DNA of 64,000 nt from a virus, in the IMG/VR virus record IMGVR_UViG_3300032050_000079, positions 1 to 64,000 of that record. One strand, given 5' to 3'. The translations under genes and the position numbers were made by a program. Shown here piece after piece: positions 47,614 to 56,029 of the stretch (within the stretch, counting starts at the first letter, position 1; each line of letters opens with the position of its first letter). The notes under the pieces were generated by a model. It saw nothing but the letters and a program-made list of their open reading frames with translations. It did not search any database and was not told where the DNA came from.

Positions 47614-48628
47614 CTTGTCCATAAGTAGTAACATATGCTATTCTTTCTTCTGATGGTGGTGCAGAAGTCTGTGTTGCACTAGTTCCCTTAACTTGTGCCG
47701 CCTCATTGGTGGCTGTGGTTTCGCTTGATGTTGGAGCTTTTCTTGATGCTCCAGAAGAGACATACATGTCCCTTGCTATAAACTGATAAGTTTCCACCAA
47801 AGGCTGCCCTCCAGTAGAGTAGCCAGATGCCATCCCTAGAAGCTGAATACTTTGCAAAACTATATCCATTTTATCGGATGCAGTTTTTTGCACTAGTCTT
47901 TCATTAAAGTCAGTGGCCATTAACCTATCCAAAGTATCATAGTTGTCGTCTCCATCATCGCCTTTATTTCTTGTCACTGTAGTTACAGAACCTTCTTGTG
48001 TTCCATATTTAATAACAAAATTAAAAGGAGGATGTGCAGAAAATATATTTCTTGCGTCATCTGAACTATTATCTGAAGATAGTCTATCTAGCCTGCTGTT
48101 TGCCCAGTATTTTTTAATATTTTTTTCATCATCTAAAGACTCTGCCCTACTCAATAAATAAGATTGAATCTTTGCATTAGCCCCTTCTGATGTATAAAAT
48201 CCCGCTCTTTTTTCTGCTGCCTTTGACAAAAGGTCGGTCATTCTTCCTGGATATCTTGCATACACACTAAATTCTCCAGTGATGATTCTAGTTCCCACCA
48301 TCATAACATCATAATTATAAGACCAGAAACCATAAAGAGGCTGCTTCTCCTGCTTAATTGCAAAAGCAAAACTGGCTAAATCTAATTCATCTGATGCATC
48401 AAACAGTCCATCAATATATATTCTGACATCTTCTCCAGTAAAATAATAATCATAATATTGATTAAATTGTTCTGCAGAGCTTGTCTTTCCAGCCCATTGC
48501 AAATCTACGTTTGGATTTAAAGGATCAAAGCTTTGAGCTTGAGTAGGATCTTTAAATTCATACGGAATATAAGAAGTAAATGGTCTATAACTTTTTTGTC
48601 CAACAATTGAATTATAATCTCTTGCCAT
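47606..48628 (-). CDS. Tail tube-related protein, third paralogue (340 aa)
   Basis: Longer and more diverged than the two preceding tube-type genes but keeps the core: LDLASFAFAIKQEKQPLYGF, then VGTRIITGEFSVYARYP, aligning with the G-x-x-F-S-V-x-R-E-K-x-P-I-Y-x-M-G and R-x-I-A-G-S-L-I-F-T-V-F blocks of the neighbours. The C-terminal ~50 residues are Ser/Thr/Ala-rich (SGASRKAPTSSETTATNEAA). It may be the tube initiator, a tube-baseplate adaptor or a specialised terminal ring. Starts four bases after the previous gene. Role is inferred. Confidence 0.72.
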   Translation of the reverse strand: MARDYNSIVGQKSYRPFTSYIPYEFKDPTQAQSFDPLNPNVDLQWAGKTSSAEQFNQYYDYYFTGEDVRIYIDGLFDASDELDLASFAFAIKQEKQPLYGFWSYNYDVMMVGTRIITGEFSVYARYPGRMTDLLSKAAEKRAGFYTSEGANAKIQSYLLSRAESLDDEKNIKKYWANSRLDRLSSDNSSDDARNIFSAHPPFNFVIKYGTQEGSVTTVTRNKGDDGDDNYDTLDRLMATDFNERLVQKTASDKMDIVLQSIQLLGMASGYSTGGQPLVETYQFIARDMYVSSGASRKAPTSSETTATNEAAQVKGTSATQTSAPPSEERIAYVTTYGQVP

Positions 48629-48632
48629 TTTA

Positions 48633-49352
48633 TTATGCCCTTGGAACCCTGTCTATAAAAGTTGTATATTCTGTTAACTTATCTGTGGAATTTGAATTCC
48701 AAAAGTTTTTCTGCCTTTGTTCGTATGCATCATAAACATCATCTGGTAGCATCATTGGATCTTTTTCCATGCTTACAAGTGGCTGCATACCTCTAGCCAT
48801 AAAGGTGTAGGTTTGTTCGGTGATTAAGTCGTCAACAGACATTGTACCACCTTCATCTACTATAGTAACGCCATAAATCTTCATTTTAGATGCCATTCCA
48901 TATTCATTAAAAAAAGATAAGACTATATCAAATGGTGGCAGCATGTCTGCTAATGGCGCAAAGAATAATCCAGTTTCTGCCATTATATTTCTAAACTCTT
49001 TAATTCTATAAAACGCATACTCATTGAAAACTGTAAAGATTAAAGAGCCCGCTATTGTTCTTCCACCTTTAACAAATCCTCTTGGATTTACGTGACCAAG
49101 AGTTCTAACAGGTGAGTTTTCTCGGTGAATAGAATAAGATATTGTTTGAATTTCTGCCATTTCAAGAATATCAGCTTCTCCAACTGTCTTGGTATTCCTA
49201 TCTATATTTGGAACAACTATTGTTGCTGATATATCAGTTCCAGCATAGGACATGTTAGAAAATGGGTCTGGCATTCCTTTAGCTAATCTATTGGAAGTGA
49301 CCCCACTTTCATATCTGAATATCTCATCTTTTTTTTGTTGAAGTGATGTCAT
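48633..49352 (-). CDS. Tail tube-related protein, second paralogue (239 aa)
   Basis: Clear paralogue of the 229-residue tube protein: SYSIHRENSPVRTLGHVNPR, GGRTIAGSLIFTVFNEYAFY and LPPFDIVLSFFNEYGMASK match it block for block. The start ATG has TAGGAG a few bases upstream, just after a strong hairpin. Phages with two tube-type proteins usually use one for the main tube and another at an end, so this one is probably a minor tube or adaptor protein. That last step is inference. Confidence 0.78.
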   Translation of the reverse strand: MTSLQQKKDEIFRYESGVTSNRLAKGMPDPFSNMSYAGTDISATIVVPNIDRNTKTVGEADILEMAEIQTISYSIHRENSPVRTLGHVNPRGFVKGGRTIAGSLIFTVFNEYAFYRIKEFRNIMAETGLFFAPLADMLPPFDIVLSFFNEYGMASKMKIYGVTIVDEGGTMSVDDLITEQTYTFMARGMQPLVSMEKDPMMLPDDVYDAYEQRQKNFWNSNSTDKLTEYTTFIDRVPRA

Positions 49353-49369
49353 TTATACTCCTAGAAAAC

Positions 49370-49407
49370 AATATGGAGGACATGAAAATAATCACGTCCT
49401 CCATATT
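49370..49407 (-). terminator. Strong 12-bp hairpin between two tube genes, terminator or processing site
   Basis: AATATGGAGGAC at 49370-49381 pairs perfectly with GTCCTCCATATT at 49396-49407, with a 14-base loop. On the transcribed strand it is followed by GTTTTCT, a weak T-tract. It lies just after the first tube gene, where partial termination or transcript stabilisation could keep the major tube message above its downstream neighbours. It is the only strong intergenic hairpin noticed in the window. Confidence 0.7.
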
Positions 49408-49427
49408 ATGCGGGTTTTAATTAAATA

Positions 49428-50117
49428 TTATGGTCTAATAATTTGGGTATTTAAGCCACTTTGTCCAGCTGCGTCTGAGCTGATAAGATCCTTAAGATCT
49501 CCAGTGTTAAACCTTCCAAGTTGATCAGTTGTAATTCTGTACATTGGACCAATTTCACGAGCTACGTATGTCATTGTCTCTTCGATAACAATGTCATCCA
49601 TAGAAGCTCCAGAACCTTCGTTCAAAAGCTCAACTCCATAAATTGATCTTACTGCGCCCTGTCCATATTCGTTAACAAATGTTACGGTAATATCAAATGG
49701 AGGAATTTGATCCGCATAATATGGAACTTGTGAAACAATGTCACGTGACTGATCTGTAAACTCTGCAATTCCTCTCTTGTGCTGAGGATCTCCAGGAAGA
49801 GTGTTGTGTCTTCTTGTAAAGAACTTCATTGAGTTGTCTGTTGCATGATGAGCTTCAATCATCTGGTAAAGAGCTGGACGATCAAAAACAGTAAAGATTA
49901 ATGATCCTGCAATTCCTCTTTTGCCTCTTGAGAAAGAGCGTGGGTTTGGTGAACCCATAGTGTAGATTGGTGCCTTTTCTCTTGTTACTGAAAATGTAAT
50001 TCCAGAAAGAGCTCCAATTTCAACGCCACCAAAGGTGGCAACAATATCTGCTCCAGAAAATGTAGTATAAGTATTTAGATACTTATTAACTGGACCATCA
50101 TAGTATTCTCCTGCCAT
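49428..50117 (-). CDS. Major tail tube protein candidate (229 aa)
   Basis: It follows the sheath gene directly, as in most contractile-tail operons. Blocks include GITFSVTREKAPIYTMGSPN, KRGIAGSLIFTVFDRPALY, PPFDITVTFVNEYG and ASMDDIVIEETMTYVAREIG, a tube-like beta-sandwich pattern shared with two downstream paralogues. A strong GGAGGG ribosome site precedes the ATG. The perfect hairpin immediately after the gene fits a highly expressed major component. No in-frame CGG. Confidence 0.8.
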   Translation of the reverse strand: MAGEYYDGPVNKYLNTYTTFSGADIVATFGGVEIGALSGITFSVTREKAPIYTMGSPNPRSFSRGKRGIAGSLIFTVFDRPALYQMIEAHHATDNSMKFFTRRHNTLPGDPQHKRGIAEFTDQSRDIVSQVPYYADQIPPFDITVTFVNEYGQGAVRSIYGVELLNEGSGASMDDIVIEETMTYVAREIGPMYRITTDQLGRFNTGDLKDLISSDAAGQSGLNTQIIRP

Positions 50118-50152
50118 TTTATACCCTCCAATTCGGTATTTTTATTTATGGT

Positions 50153-51430
50153 TTATAGGTTAATTGCTACTTGAACATCAATGTTCTTGAGTTCAAATGC
50201 TGGTGTCAGAACGAGGTCAACAATCGCTTTGTTTTCTGCTGGAATGTAACTTACGGTAAAGTCACTATCTAGCAAAGCTCCAATTTGTTGCATACCTCTT
50301 AAAGCTGATGTGATTGCAGTTTCCATTGAGTTACGAGTCTGAATGGTTGATGCTTCTCCAATAAACTTCTGACATACTTGTCTAACCAAAAGAGCTGCTT
50401 CGTTGATAATTCTCATTGTAGAAACTCTTGTATAGTCAGATGTTGAAGATGCCATTGTTAAGCCTTCAATGAAGGTTGGTATCTTATTAAAGTTAAGTGC
50501 TACAGTATTTACTCCCGCATCTGACAATCTCTCTTGCTGAGTTCTTGTTGGGTTGTATCTCATTGCAGCAACGTTATATGCAGTCTTGTTAACAGGAGAA
50601 GTAAAGGATGCCATTCTGCTTATTGCAGCAGCCATTGTTGTTGCACCATTTGCGTAACCCCAAGTAGAAACATAATTTACTGGCTTTAGTTCGCTAGCAA
50701 CAACAACAACGTGTCTGCCAACTTCTGCCATATTTGTTCCATCTCTGGTGATCAAAGTATTAAGAACACTTCCAGATGTTGCACTTGTATTTAGGTGTGT
50801 TGCTACTTCTGCTGGTGTCATTACTTCTGTAACGTTTCCAGTTCCTGGATTATAGGGCTTAACACCCATAACTGCGAAGCATGAGTGTGAGTTCTCATTT
50901 ATCTCTTTAACTTTTACTGCAACCTTATAGGCCCAGCTTGAAGTTGTTGTCGCATTATTTGCATAGAAACCATATTCATAGTCGTCACCAGGAGTTGCTG
51001 GACTTTGCCAGTCATCTGGATGACCTCCGCGACCCCAAGGAACGATAATGTCAGGTTGCGCAGCTTCTGCTGCTGCAAACGCTGCATCAAAAACGTTTAC
51101 TCCTGAGCTGGATGAACTTGTAATTGTTCCAGCGCTGTGATCAAAAACTGAGTCAGAAGGAAGAGGAACAATAAATATTCTTTCTGCGCCTCCTGCTAAA
51201 AGCTCAATAAATCCTCTATGGACATCTGAGTCTTCGCCAAAAGCGTCGATTACATCTTGCTCAGTTGTAGCCTGAACTACGTCAAGATCCTTTACTCTGC
51301 TGGAATTATCTCCAGCAACTGCCGCACCTCTTCTTGCGATGAGGCAGATTCGTGGACCGACAGGAATATCCTGTCTAGAGATGCTATAAAAGCGATCTTT
51401 AATTACTGTTTTTACACCTGGTAGAGCCAT
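50153..51430 (-). CDS. Tail sheath protein (425 aa)
   Basis: Shows the sheath pattern. An N-terminal beta segment (LPGVKTVIKDRFYSI) leads to the D-V-x-x-A-F-G-x-D-S-D-V-H-R-G-F-I-E-L-L-A-G-G-A block typical of sheath subunits. In the C-terminal region ALLVRQVCQKFIGEASTIQT and LRGMQQIGALLDSDFTVSYI are followed by a terminal strand pair, the handshake region of sheath proteins. The ATG is preceded by GGAGG. It follows an 80-base intergenic region with a promoter-like sequence and precedes the tube gene. It polymerises around the tube and contracts at infection. Confidence 0.85.
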   Translation of the reverse strand: MALPGVKTVIKDRFYSISRQDIPVGPRICLIARRGAAVAGDNSSRVKDLDVVQATTEQDVIDAFGEDSDVHRGFIELLAGGAERIFIVPLPSDSVFDHSAGTITSSSSSGVNVFDAAFAAAEAAQPDIIVPWGRGGHPDDWQSPATPGDDYEYGFYANNATTTSSWAYKVAVKVKEINENSHSCFAVMGVKPYNPGTGNVTEVMTPAEVATHLNTSATSGSVLNTLITRDGTNMAEVGRHVVVVASELKPVNYVSTWGYANGATTMAAAISRMASFTSPVNKTAYNVAAMRYNPTRTQQERLSDAGVNTVALNFNKIPTFIEGLTMASSTSDYTRVSTMRIINEAALLVRQVCQKFIGEASTIQTRNSMETAITSALRGMQQIGALLDSDFTVSYIPAENKAIVDLVLTPAFELKNIDVQVAINL

Positions 51431-51475
51431 TAGTCTATAGACCTCCGATTGGGGCAGTTTGGTTTTAACTTCTTT

Positions 51476-51505
51476 TATATAGTAATAACAAACTTATAAA
51501 AACAA
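51476..51505 (-). promoter_or_regulatory. Sigma70-like promoter candidate before the sheath gene
   Basis: Sense strand TTGTTT, 18 bases, TATATA in the 80-base gap before the sheath start, one of the few non-overlapping boundaries of the operon. An independent promoter for sheath and tube would be sensible. The match is moderate and the region is AT-rich, so chance is possible. Confidence 0.35.
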
Positions 51506-51511
51506 ACTACA

Positions 51512-52252
51512 TTAACTGTTTGGGGTAGAAGTTTGATATAGGTCTATTATATTTATTTCCGTGTTATCATAATTTGGAGTAGCAAAATCAGATTTATGGT
51601 CCAAAATTGACTGCTCATAAGCCATATATCTTCTAACGTCAATGGCAATTTTTTCGATAACATCCACAGATGTAGCGATCAGTTTTTCTGTAGTTAGCAT
51701 GTATGTGACTGTTCTTTTAACAATATCTGTATTATCCCTATTGATATCTGAGTCAGAAAGTCTTCTAGAATAGACCAACTCTGCAGCCCCTAGCCTTTTA
51801 AATACGGGAGTATGCTCCAACATAAAGTCTTCAAATATCTCTATTAAAGTATCAGCTACTTGAGCTCCAGAATATCTTTTTTCAAGATCGCTTTTTGAGG
51901 TTCCTTGATCAGCTTTTGTTATTAAAGTAAAACTAACAACATTTTGAAATCTTTGCCCAAACACCATAACATTTGGCGACCCTTGACTGTTTCGAGTTCT
52001 CGGTTTTGGTTCTGAACTATGTGTTTTTCTAATTTCAAGACCATAAACGATAACCGGATACTCAGCATATGTCCCACTTGCAGTGGGCTGTATTTTAATA
52101 TCTGGGTAGGCATTTTCCCAAAGTGCTTTAACTATTGCAATGAATTCTAGGTAGGTTAAATTACCAGATGCCTGGAGGGGTGCTCCAAACATTCTATCAT
52201 TATTAATTTCGTTTACGCTTGGTACCGGAAATCTAAAAGCGTTTTGTGGCAT
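51512..52252 (-). CDS. Tail terminator/neck protein candidate (246 aa)
   Basis: Located between the two sheath-type genes. An alpha/beta pattern with LEFIAIVKALWENAYPDI, FQNVVSFTLITKAD and QVADTLIEIFEDFMLEHTP, then RTVTYMLTTEKLIATSV, recalls tail-terminator/tail-completion proteins, in which a helix pair is followed by strands describing effects on the last tube ring. No motif is decisive, and neck or connector function is an equal option. Starts one base after the upstream stop. Confidence 0.6.
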   Translation of the reverse strand: MPQNAFRFPVPSVNEINNDRMFGAPLQASGNLTYLEFIAIVKALWENAYPDIKIQPTASGTYAEYPVIVYGLEIRKTHSSEPKPRTRNSQGSPNVMVFGQRFQNVVSFTLITKADQGTSKSDLEKRYSGAQVADTLIEIFEDFMLEHTPVFKRLGAAELVYSRRLSDSDINRDNTDIVKRTVTYMLTTEKLIATSVDVIEKIAIDVRRYMAYEQSILDHKSDFATPNYDNTEINIIDLYQTSTPNS

Positions 52253-52253
52253 T

Positions 52254-53843
52254 TTAAGCTCCTCTGCCCGTTGCTACATTAAAAGATATTGACCTTAGTG
52301 TTCTAACAGAGGTTATAGAAATAGTAAGATACAATTTTCCTTTTTCCAATTTGTCTGCATAGGCGTCAAAATTATAGTCTCTTATAATATCATTAATTTT
52401 TAACTGTTGCATAAAGCCGTCAACTGATCTTATTAGATGATCGTTGGCGAATTTACCTATTGCATTTTGTCCCATAGACTGGACTTCAGCTATTATCATG
52501 GCAACTAGCCTTACGTTAGACGAATCTGAATAATTTTCAGATATAGACTGAGTTAAATCTCCGCTAACCCTAACATCATAAAGCGCTCCCCTTCTTGCTC
52601 TATTTCCTGAAAATATTGTATTTACTTTTTTATTTGTTAATATGGCCATTTGTTCAGAATTAATTTCATTTCCAAATATAGAAAGGCACGGTTCTATTCT
52701 TTTTTTGGCCATTCCATAGTCAATTCTATTTGAAGAAAGTGACCCTGCATATGCTGCAGCCATAGAACCGACATAAGATCTTCTTATTTGTTTATGATTA
52801 AAAACAGACTCTCCATATATTAAGATAATATATTTTCCACTATCTTTTGTTATCTCACCAGATGATGTTATTGAAGAACCTATTTCAAAGTTTGCGTTGT
52901 TGATTTCTGTAATGTCATCTTGTCTTGATTGAGAGCTTCTTGAGCCAATAATTCCCACTTGCACTTCGCCAGTAGAGACCTGCATTTGGTGACAGTGGTC
53001 TGCTAATTGTTTTACAAAATTAACTCCACCACTTGAAATAAATGATGTTTCTAGTGGAACGATTATGTCTATAAATTCGTAATCAGAAAGTATCTCGTAG
53101 CAGAGAGAGAGTTTTGCTCCGTATAACTCATAGAACGAGTAGATATTTGGTGTGGCGGCATCGTCTGCAAATATTTTTTCATTTCTTTTTGAAACATCTG
53201 CAACATACTCTGACATACTGCCACACGACATAATATAAATGTCTCTACCGCCTGCGGCATAACAATCAAAGATTCCCCTAGTTAACGGAGAATCAAAGTC
53301 AGCTCTTAAAACATTAATTGCGTCTTGCATTGACGTTGGTCGATATATTTCAAACTCTTGAAGAGCGTCAGTGTGACCTATGAGAAGAATTGAATTGGTA
53401 GATAGATTATTTATTTCTACATATTTTGATCTATTCGATATTGATATGCTTTTATCGTTATATGAAAATTCTTCATCAATATTATTTGGGTTATTGCACT
53501 GTATATACGTTTCTTTAATTGATGTTGTTGCACTAGCTATAGTTGAAATTTGTATTGTATAATTTCCCTTATATAAACCTTGTGGCAGCATATACCTAAG
53601 TTTATATGAACCTTCGGAAACTCTTTCTATAGTTGCCGTTGTAGATATGTTTTGAATATATGTGGGGGTTGCTGCAGTGATGCCATCTATGTCATAAACG
53701 AGTGGTCCATCTATTACTGCTCCAGGAGTCCCAATTCCTCTTTTTAGATATACAACTATATCTGCTGTTGGATCTACATACTGATATCCATCTTTATATG
53801 TAAACTGTATTTCTACGTACTCTTTTGGTTTTGCTATTAACAT
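52254..53843 (-). CDS. Second sheath-like protein (529 aa)
   Basis: The chosen start is ATG 53843, directly after the previous TGA, with GAGG ~12 bases upstream. A start 30 bases earlier would lie inside the preceding gene. Residues ~1-140 form an added beta domain. The rest follows the sheath pattern: SILLIGHTDALQEFEIYRP, GIFDCYAAGGRDIYIMSCG, NKKVNTIFSGNRARRGALYD and a C-terminal FMQQLKINDIIRDYNF before the closing strands. It differs strongly from the 425-residue sheath. It could be a second sheath subunit or a sheath-derived cap/collar. Having two in one operon is uncommon. Confidence 0.72.
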   Translation of the reverse strand: MLIAKPKEYVEIQFTYKDGYQYVDPTADIVVYLKRGIGTPGAVIDGPLVYDIDGITAATPTYIQNISTTATIERVSEGSYKLRYMLPQGLYKGNYTIQISTIASATTSIKETYIQCNNPNNIDEEFSYNDKSISISNRSKYVEINNLSTNSILLIGHTDALQEFEIYRPTSMQDAINVLRADFDSPLTRGIFDCYAAGGRDIYIMSCGSMSEYVADVSKRNEKIFADDAATPNIYSFYELYGAKLSLCYEILSDYEFIDIIVPLETSFISSGGVNFVKQLADHCHQMQVSTGEVQVGIIGSRSSQSRQDDITEINNANFEIGSSITSSGEITKDSGKYIILIYGESVFNHKQIRRSYVGSMAAAYAGSLSSNRIDYGMAKKRIEPCLSIFGNEINSEQMAILTNKKVNTIFSGNRARRGALYDVRVSGDLTQSISENYSDSSNVRLVAMIIAEVQSMGQNAIGKFANDHLIRSVDGFMQQLKINDIIRDYNFDAYADKLEKGKLYLTISITSVRTLRSISFNVATGRGA

Positions 53844-53844
53844 A

Positions 53845-54222
53845 TCAGCTTGGAACCTCTTTTGTTGCACCAACTATCCAATAGTTAATTTCGCCTCTTT
53901 TTCCCCTGACGCCATAACTGTCGTCTATCACATAAATAATAGTATCTTCTAAAGAATTAAAAGATTGCTCATAAATGCGATCTCCAGGTTTTGGATTAAC
54001 ATTTGATTTAAAATAATAAACTAATTCAGAATTTGTTATAACTCCTTCTGGCACTTCTTCTTTAGCGTTTGATAACGCAAAACTTCTAGCGTATAAGGAT
54101 CTAGTGGTATGCCTCTCTAGGACATCGTTATAAACAAAATCATCTGACAATCTTCTTTGCAAGAATATATCATGTCCCCATTGTTTTAATATCTTTTCAA
54201 ATATTTTTTTAGCATCAATCAT
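53845..54222 (-). CDS. Neck/head-tail joining protein candidate (125 aa)
   Basis: Small protein overlapping the upstream gene by 8 bases. It starts with a helix (DAKKIFEKILKQWGHDIFLQ) followed by beta sequence (PKPGDRIYEQ, DTIIYVIDDSYG, YWIVGATKEVP). A similar helix-plus-barrel layout is seen in head-closure/neck proteins. Its position between a connector-like gene and sheath-type genes supports that role, but no family motif is certain. Confidence 0.6.
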   Translation of the reverse strand: MIDAKKIFEKILKQWGHDIFLQRRLSDDFVYNDVLERHTTRSLYARSFALSNAKEEVPEGVITNSELVYYFKSNVNPKPGDRIYEQSFNSLEDTIIYVIDDSYGVRGKRGEINYWIVGATKEVPS

Positions 54223-55117
54223 ATTGTCTTAAGCCTCTGTCTGGCATTGGGTCATCTGGATCTGTTGGAGTTTTTCTTCCTGGGCCATATAATTCTTTAT
54301 CAGACAAGTATATTAATTTTCCTGTTTGTGGATCTACAGTTTTTCCAGAAGTAAAAGTTTTTTTGTTTGGAAGGTTCTTTGGCTGAACCCCTCTCATATA
54401 AACCTTTTTGGCTAAAATTTCTCTTCTTAAAGAAGCAGCTATTTGACACCATGTGGTTGCATTTGATCTGGTGGCAACATCCCTTGGTGCTGATCTATTT
54501 GTTATTTCTAGGTCTGCAAGCTTAAGACTCATTTCGTCGTCTCCCCCAAATCCATAAGTTCTACTAAGCTCACAGCAAACTGAAGCCTTAATATATTCTA
54601 GTACTGTAAATGGTAAATCTGGATTTGTATTTGAATCTTGAATAGAATACATTTCTTTTACTTCGTTTGAGTAATTATAGACTAACTCTCCTATTTCTAA
54701 AAGTCCTGCTTCCGGAAATATTGATAATATTTCTTCTGGATCCAAATATAATGGATCAATGTCTGGGGCAAAAGATATTGTCTCATCAGATCTCAAAGTA
54801 ATAGACGGCTTATATTCTTCGGTAATAGAACTAACATATAGTTGTTGACTAACCGTAATAGAAGTCGTATTTGCTAAGGTCCCAGTAAATTTAATTGTAT
54901 ATTCTCCAGCTGTTGCTGTAGAAAAATTATAATAATATTCTGAGCTAGTAATTTGGGTTGCTGATGCTGATGCTATCTGCGTCCCATCTGAATCTAAAAC
55001 AACAACAGAAACAGATACTGGGCTAACCTCTGTTTGTTCTAAGGTTATTGGGTCAGTGTCTACGAACTTTACCTTAATTCTAACAGTATCGTTAACTAAA
55101 ACTTTGCTTATGGCCAT
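54215..55117 (-). CDS. Connector-like protein with N-terminal Ig-like domain (300 aa)
   Basis: Residues ~1-95 look like an Ig-like beta sandwich (VNDTVRIKVKFVDTDPITLE, SVVVLDSDGT, AGEYTIKFTGTL). Residues ~110-230 are helical (YLDPEEILSIFPEAG, LEYIKASVCCELSRTYGF), compatible with a head-tail connector/adaptor fold. The C-terminus is Pro/Lys-rich. The gene is followed by neck, sheath and tube genes, which suggests a neck or decoration role. The two-part design is visible; the function is inferred. Confidence 0.6.
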   Translation of the reverse strand: MAISKVLVNDTVRIKVKFVDTDPITLEQTEVSPVSVSVVVLDSDGTQIASASATQITSSEYYYNFSTATAGEYTIKFTGTLANTTSITVSQQLYVSSITEEYKPSITLRSDETISFAPDIDPLYLDPEEILSIFPEAGLLEIGELVYNYSNEVKEMYSIQDSNTNPDLPFTVLEYIKASVCCELSRTYGFGGDDEMSLKLADLEITNRSAPRDVATRSNATTWCQIAASLRREILAKKVYMRGVQPKNLPNKKTFTSGKTVDPQTGKLIYLSDKELYGPGRKTPTDPDDPMPDRGLRQYD

Positions 55118-55132
55118 TTTGACTCCAGTTAT

Positions 55133-55423
55133 TTAAAATTGTAATAGCGTTATTTCTGCGGTGCCAGAACCAGAAGAGGTAACCGCTTCAACTAAGGCAT
55201 TTGCCTGCGACTGAGTGGCCTGTATGGTGATTATGCCTTCTGGGTAGATATCGTAAGATAGTACTGCAACAGTTGTTGCATTAGAGTAATCCTGAGATGT
55301 GGTAATGGCAACGTTAACATTAGAAATGATTATAGGGTCTAATAAGCCCTCAACATTAATTATTATAGTACCAACATAGCTCAAGCCAGGTTGATCATAA
55401 GTAATGTTTTCGTTGTATAGCAT
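55133..55423 (-). CDS. Small beta-rich protein of unknown function (96 aa)
   Basis: Alternating hydrophobic/polar strands with no clear helices (SYVGTIIINVEGLLDPIIIS, TVAVLSYDIYPEG). ATG preceded by AGGATAA. Composition suggests a small beta-sandwich decoration or neck subunit. Nothing is recognised with confidence. Confidence 0.65.
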   Translation of the reverse strand: MLYNENITYDQPGLSYVGTIIINVEGLLDPIIISNVNVAITTSQDYSNATTVAVLSYDIYPEGIITIQATQSQANALVEAVTSSGSGTAEITLLQF

Positions 55424-55428
55424 TTGAA

Positions 55429-55539
55429 TTATCCTGATCTTACACCTTTTTGAGGGCTATTTAACCATTTTATTGAATCCTTATCAAAATTGTCATTTTT
55501 TTCATAGAAAAAACTGCAAATAAATATGCCTACTAACAC
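55429..55539 (-). CDS. Possible 36-residue membrane microprotein
   Basis: A short frame starting at GTG has a hydrophobic N-terminal helix (VLVGIFICSFFY) followed by a charged tail ending KGVRSG, and stops 5 bases before the next ATG. It fills an otherwise unexplained ~140-base gap. No clear ribosome site precedes the GTG, so the call is tentative. Confidence 0.3.
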   Translation of the reverse strand: MLVGIFICSFFYEKNDNFDKDSIKWLNSPQKGVRSG

Positions 55540-55566
55540 TAGTAACTGGTTTTGTTTCGTGTCTAC

Positions 55567-55815
55567 CTATTGCAAAAAATGTTTTAAAATAGAAAGACTT
55601 GCCAAGATAACCCAGGCAACATTAAAAAGAATAATGGTTGGAAGCGTTTTTTCTGTTGATGACCATATCAGAGCTAAACTGGATATTATAGCAAATATAT
55701 AAAGCCACCAAAACTGTTGACCTAAAAGTAGACCAGGGAAGATGATTGCAATTTTTGTTGCAAACCCCCAAGCCTCTACGGTATTGGCTTTTGTCCAATA
55801 CGAGCCATGAGACAT
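55567..55815 (-). CDS. Small multi-span membrane protein (82 aa)
   Basis: Three hydrophobic segments are visible: FATKIAIIFPGLLLG, WWLYIFAIISSLALIW and TIILFNVAWVILASLSIL. The chosen start is ATG 55815 (MSHGSYW), 13 bases after the upstream stop. A longer start would overlap that gene by 53 bases. The function is unknown. A holin-like role is possible by size but there is no endolysin beside it. Confidence 0.6.
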   Translation of the reverse strand: MSHGSYWTKANTVEAWGFATKIAIIFPGLLLGQQFWWLYIFAIISSLALIWSSTEKTLPTIILFNVAWVILASLSILKHFLQ

Positions 55816-55828
55816 TGTCTTAACAGCA

Positions 55829-56029
55829 TTAAGAATCTTTATCACTTGCTTCTTCTCGTGCTTTCTTTTCCATTTGATCATAATGCCATAGCAGTATCAT
55901 TGACTTGCCGCCAAGAAAATGTACTTTCCACAAAAACTCCTTCCAATCCTCTTCGGTATTAGGAAAGTATTTATTGTCTGTTCTATTCCTATAATCATCT
56001 ACTTTAAAACGATAGATATTGTCAGTCAT
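55829..56029 (-). CDS. Small protein of unknown function (66 aa)
   Basis: Charged, Trp/Tyr-containing protein (EEDWKEFLWKVHFLGGKSMI) overlapping the upstream gene's stop by 4 bases (ATGA). No family recognised. It is coexpressed with the halogenase cluster by position. Confidence 0.65.
   Translation of the reverse strand: MTDNIYRFKVDDYRNRTDNKYFPNTEEDWKEFLWKVHFLGGKSMILLWHYDQMEKKAREEASDKDS

Noticed and set aside
53843-53873. Earlier start for the second sheath-like protein at 53873
   Set aside because: It would overlap the preceding gene, whereas ATG 53843 directly follows that gene's stop and has GAGG upstream.
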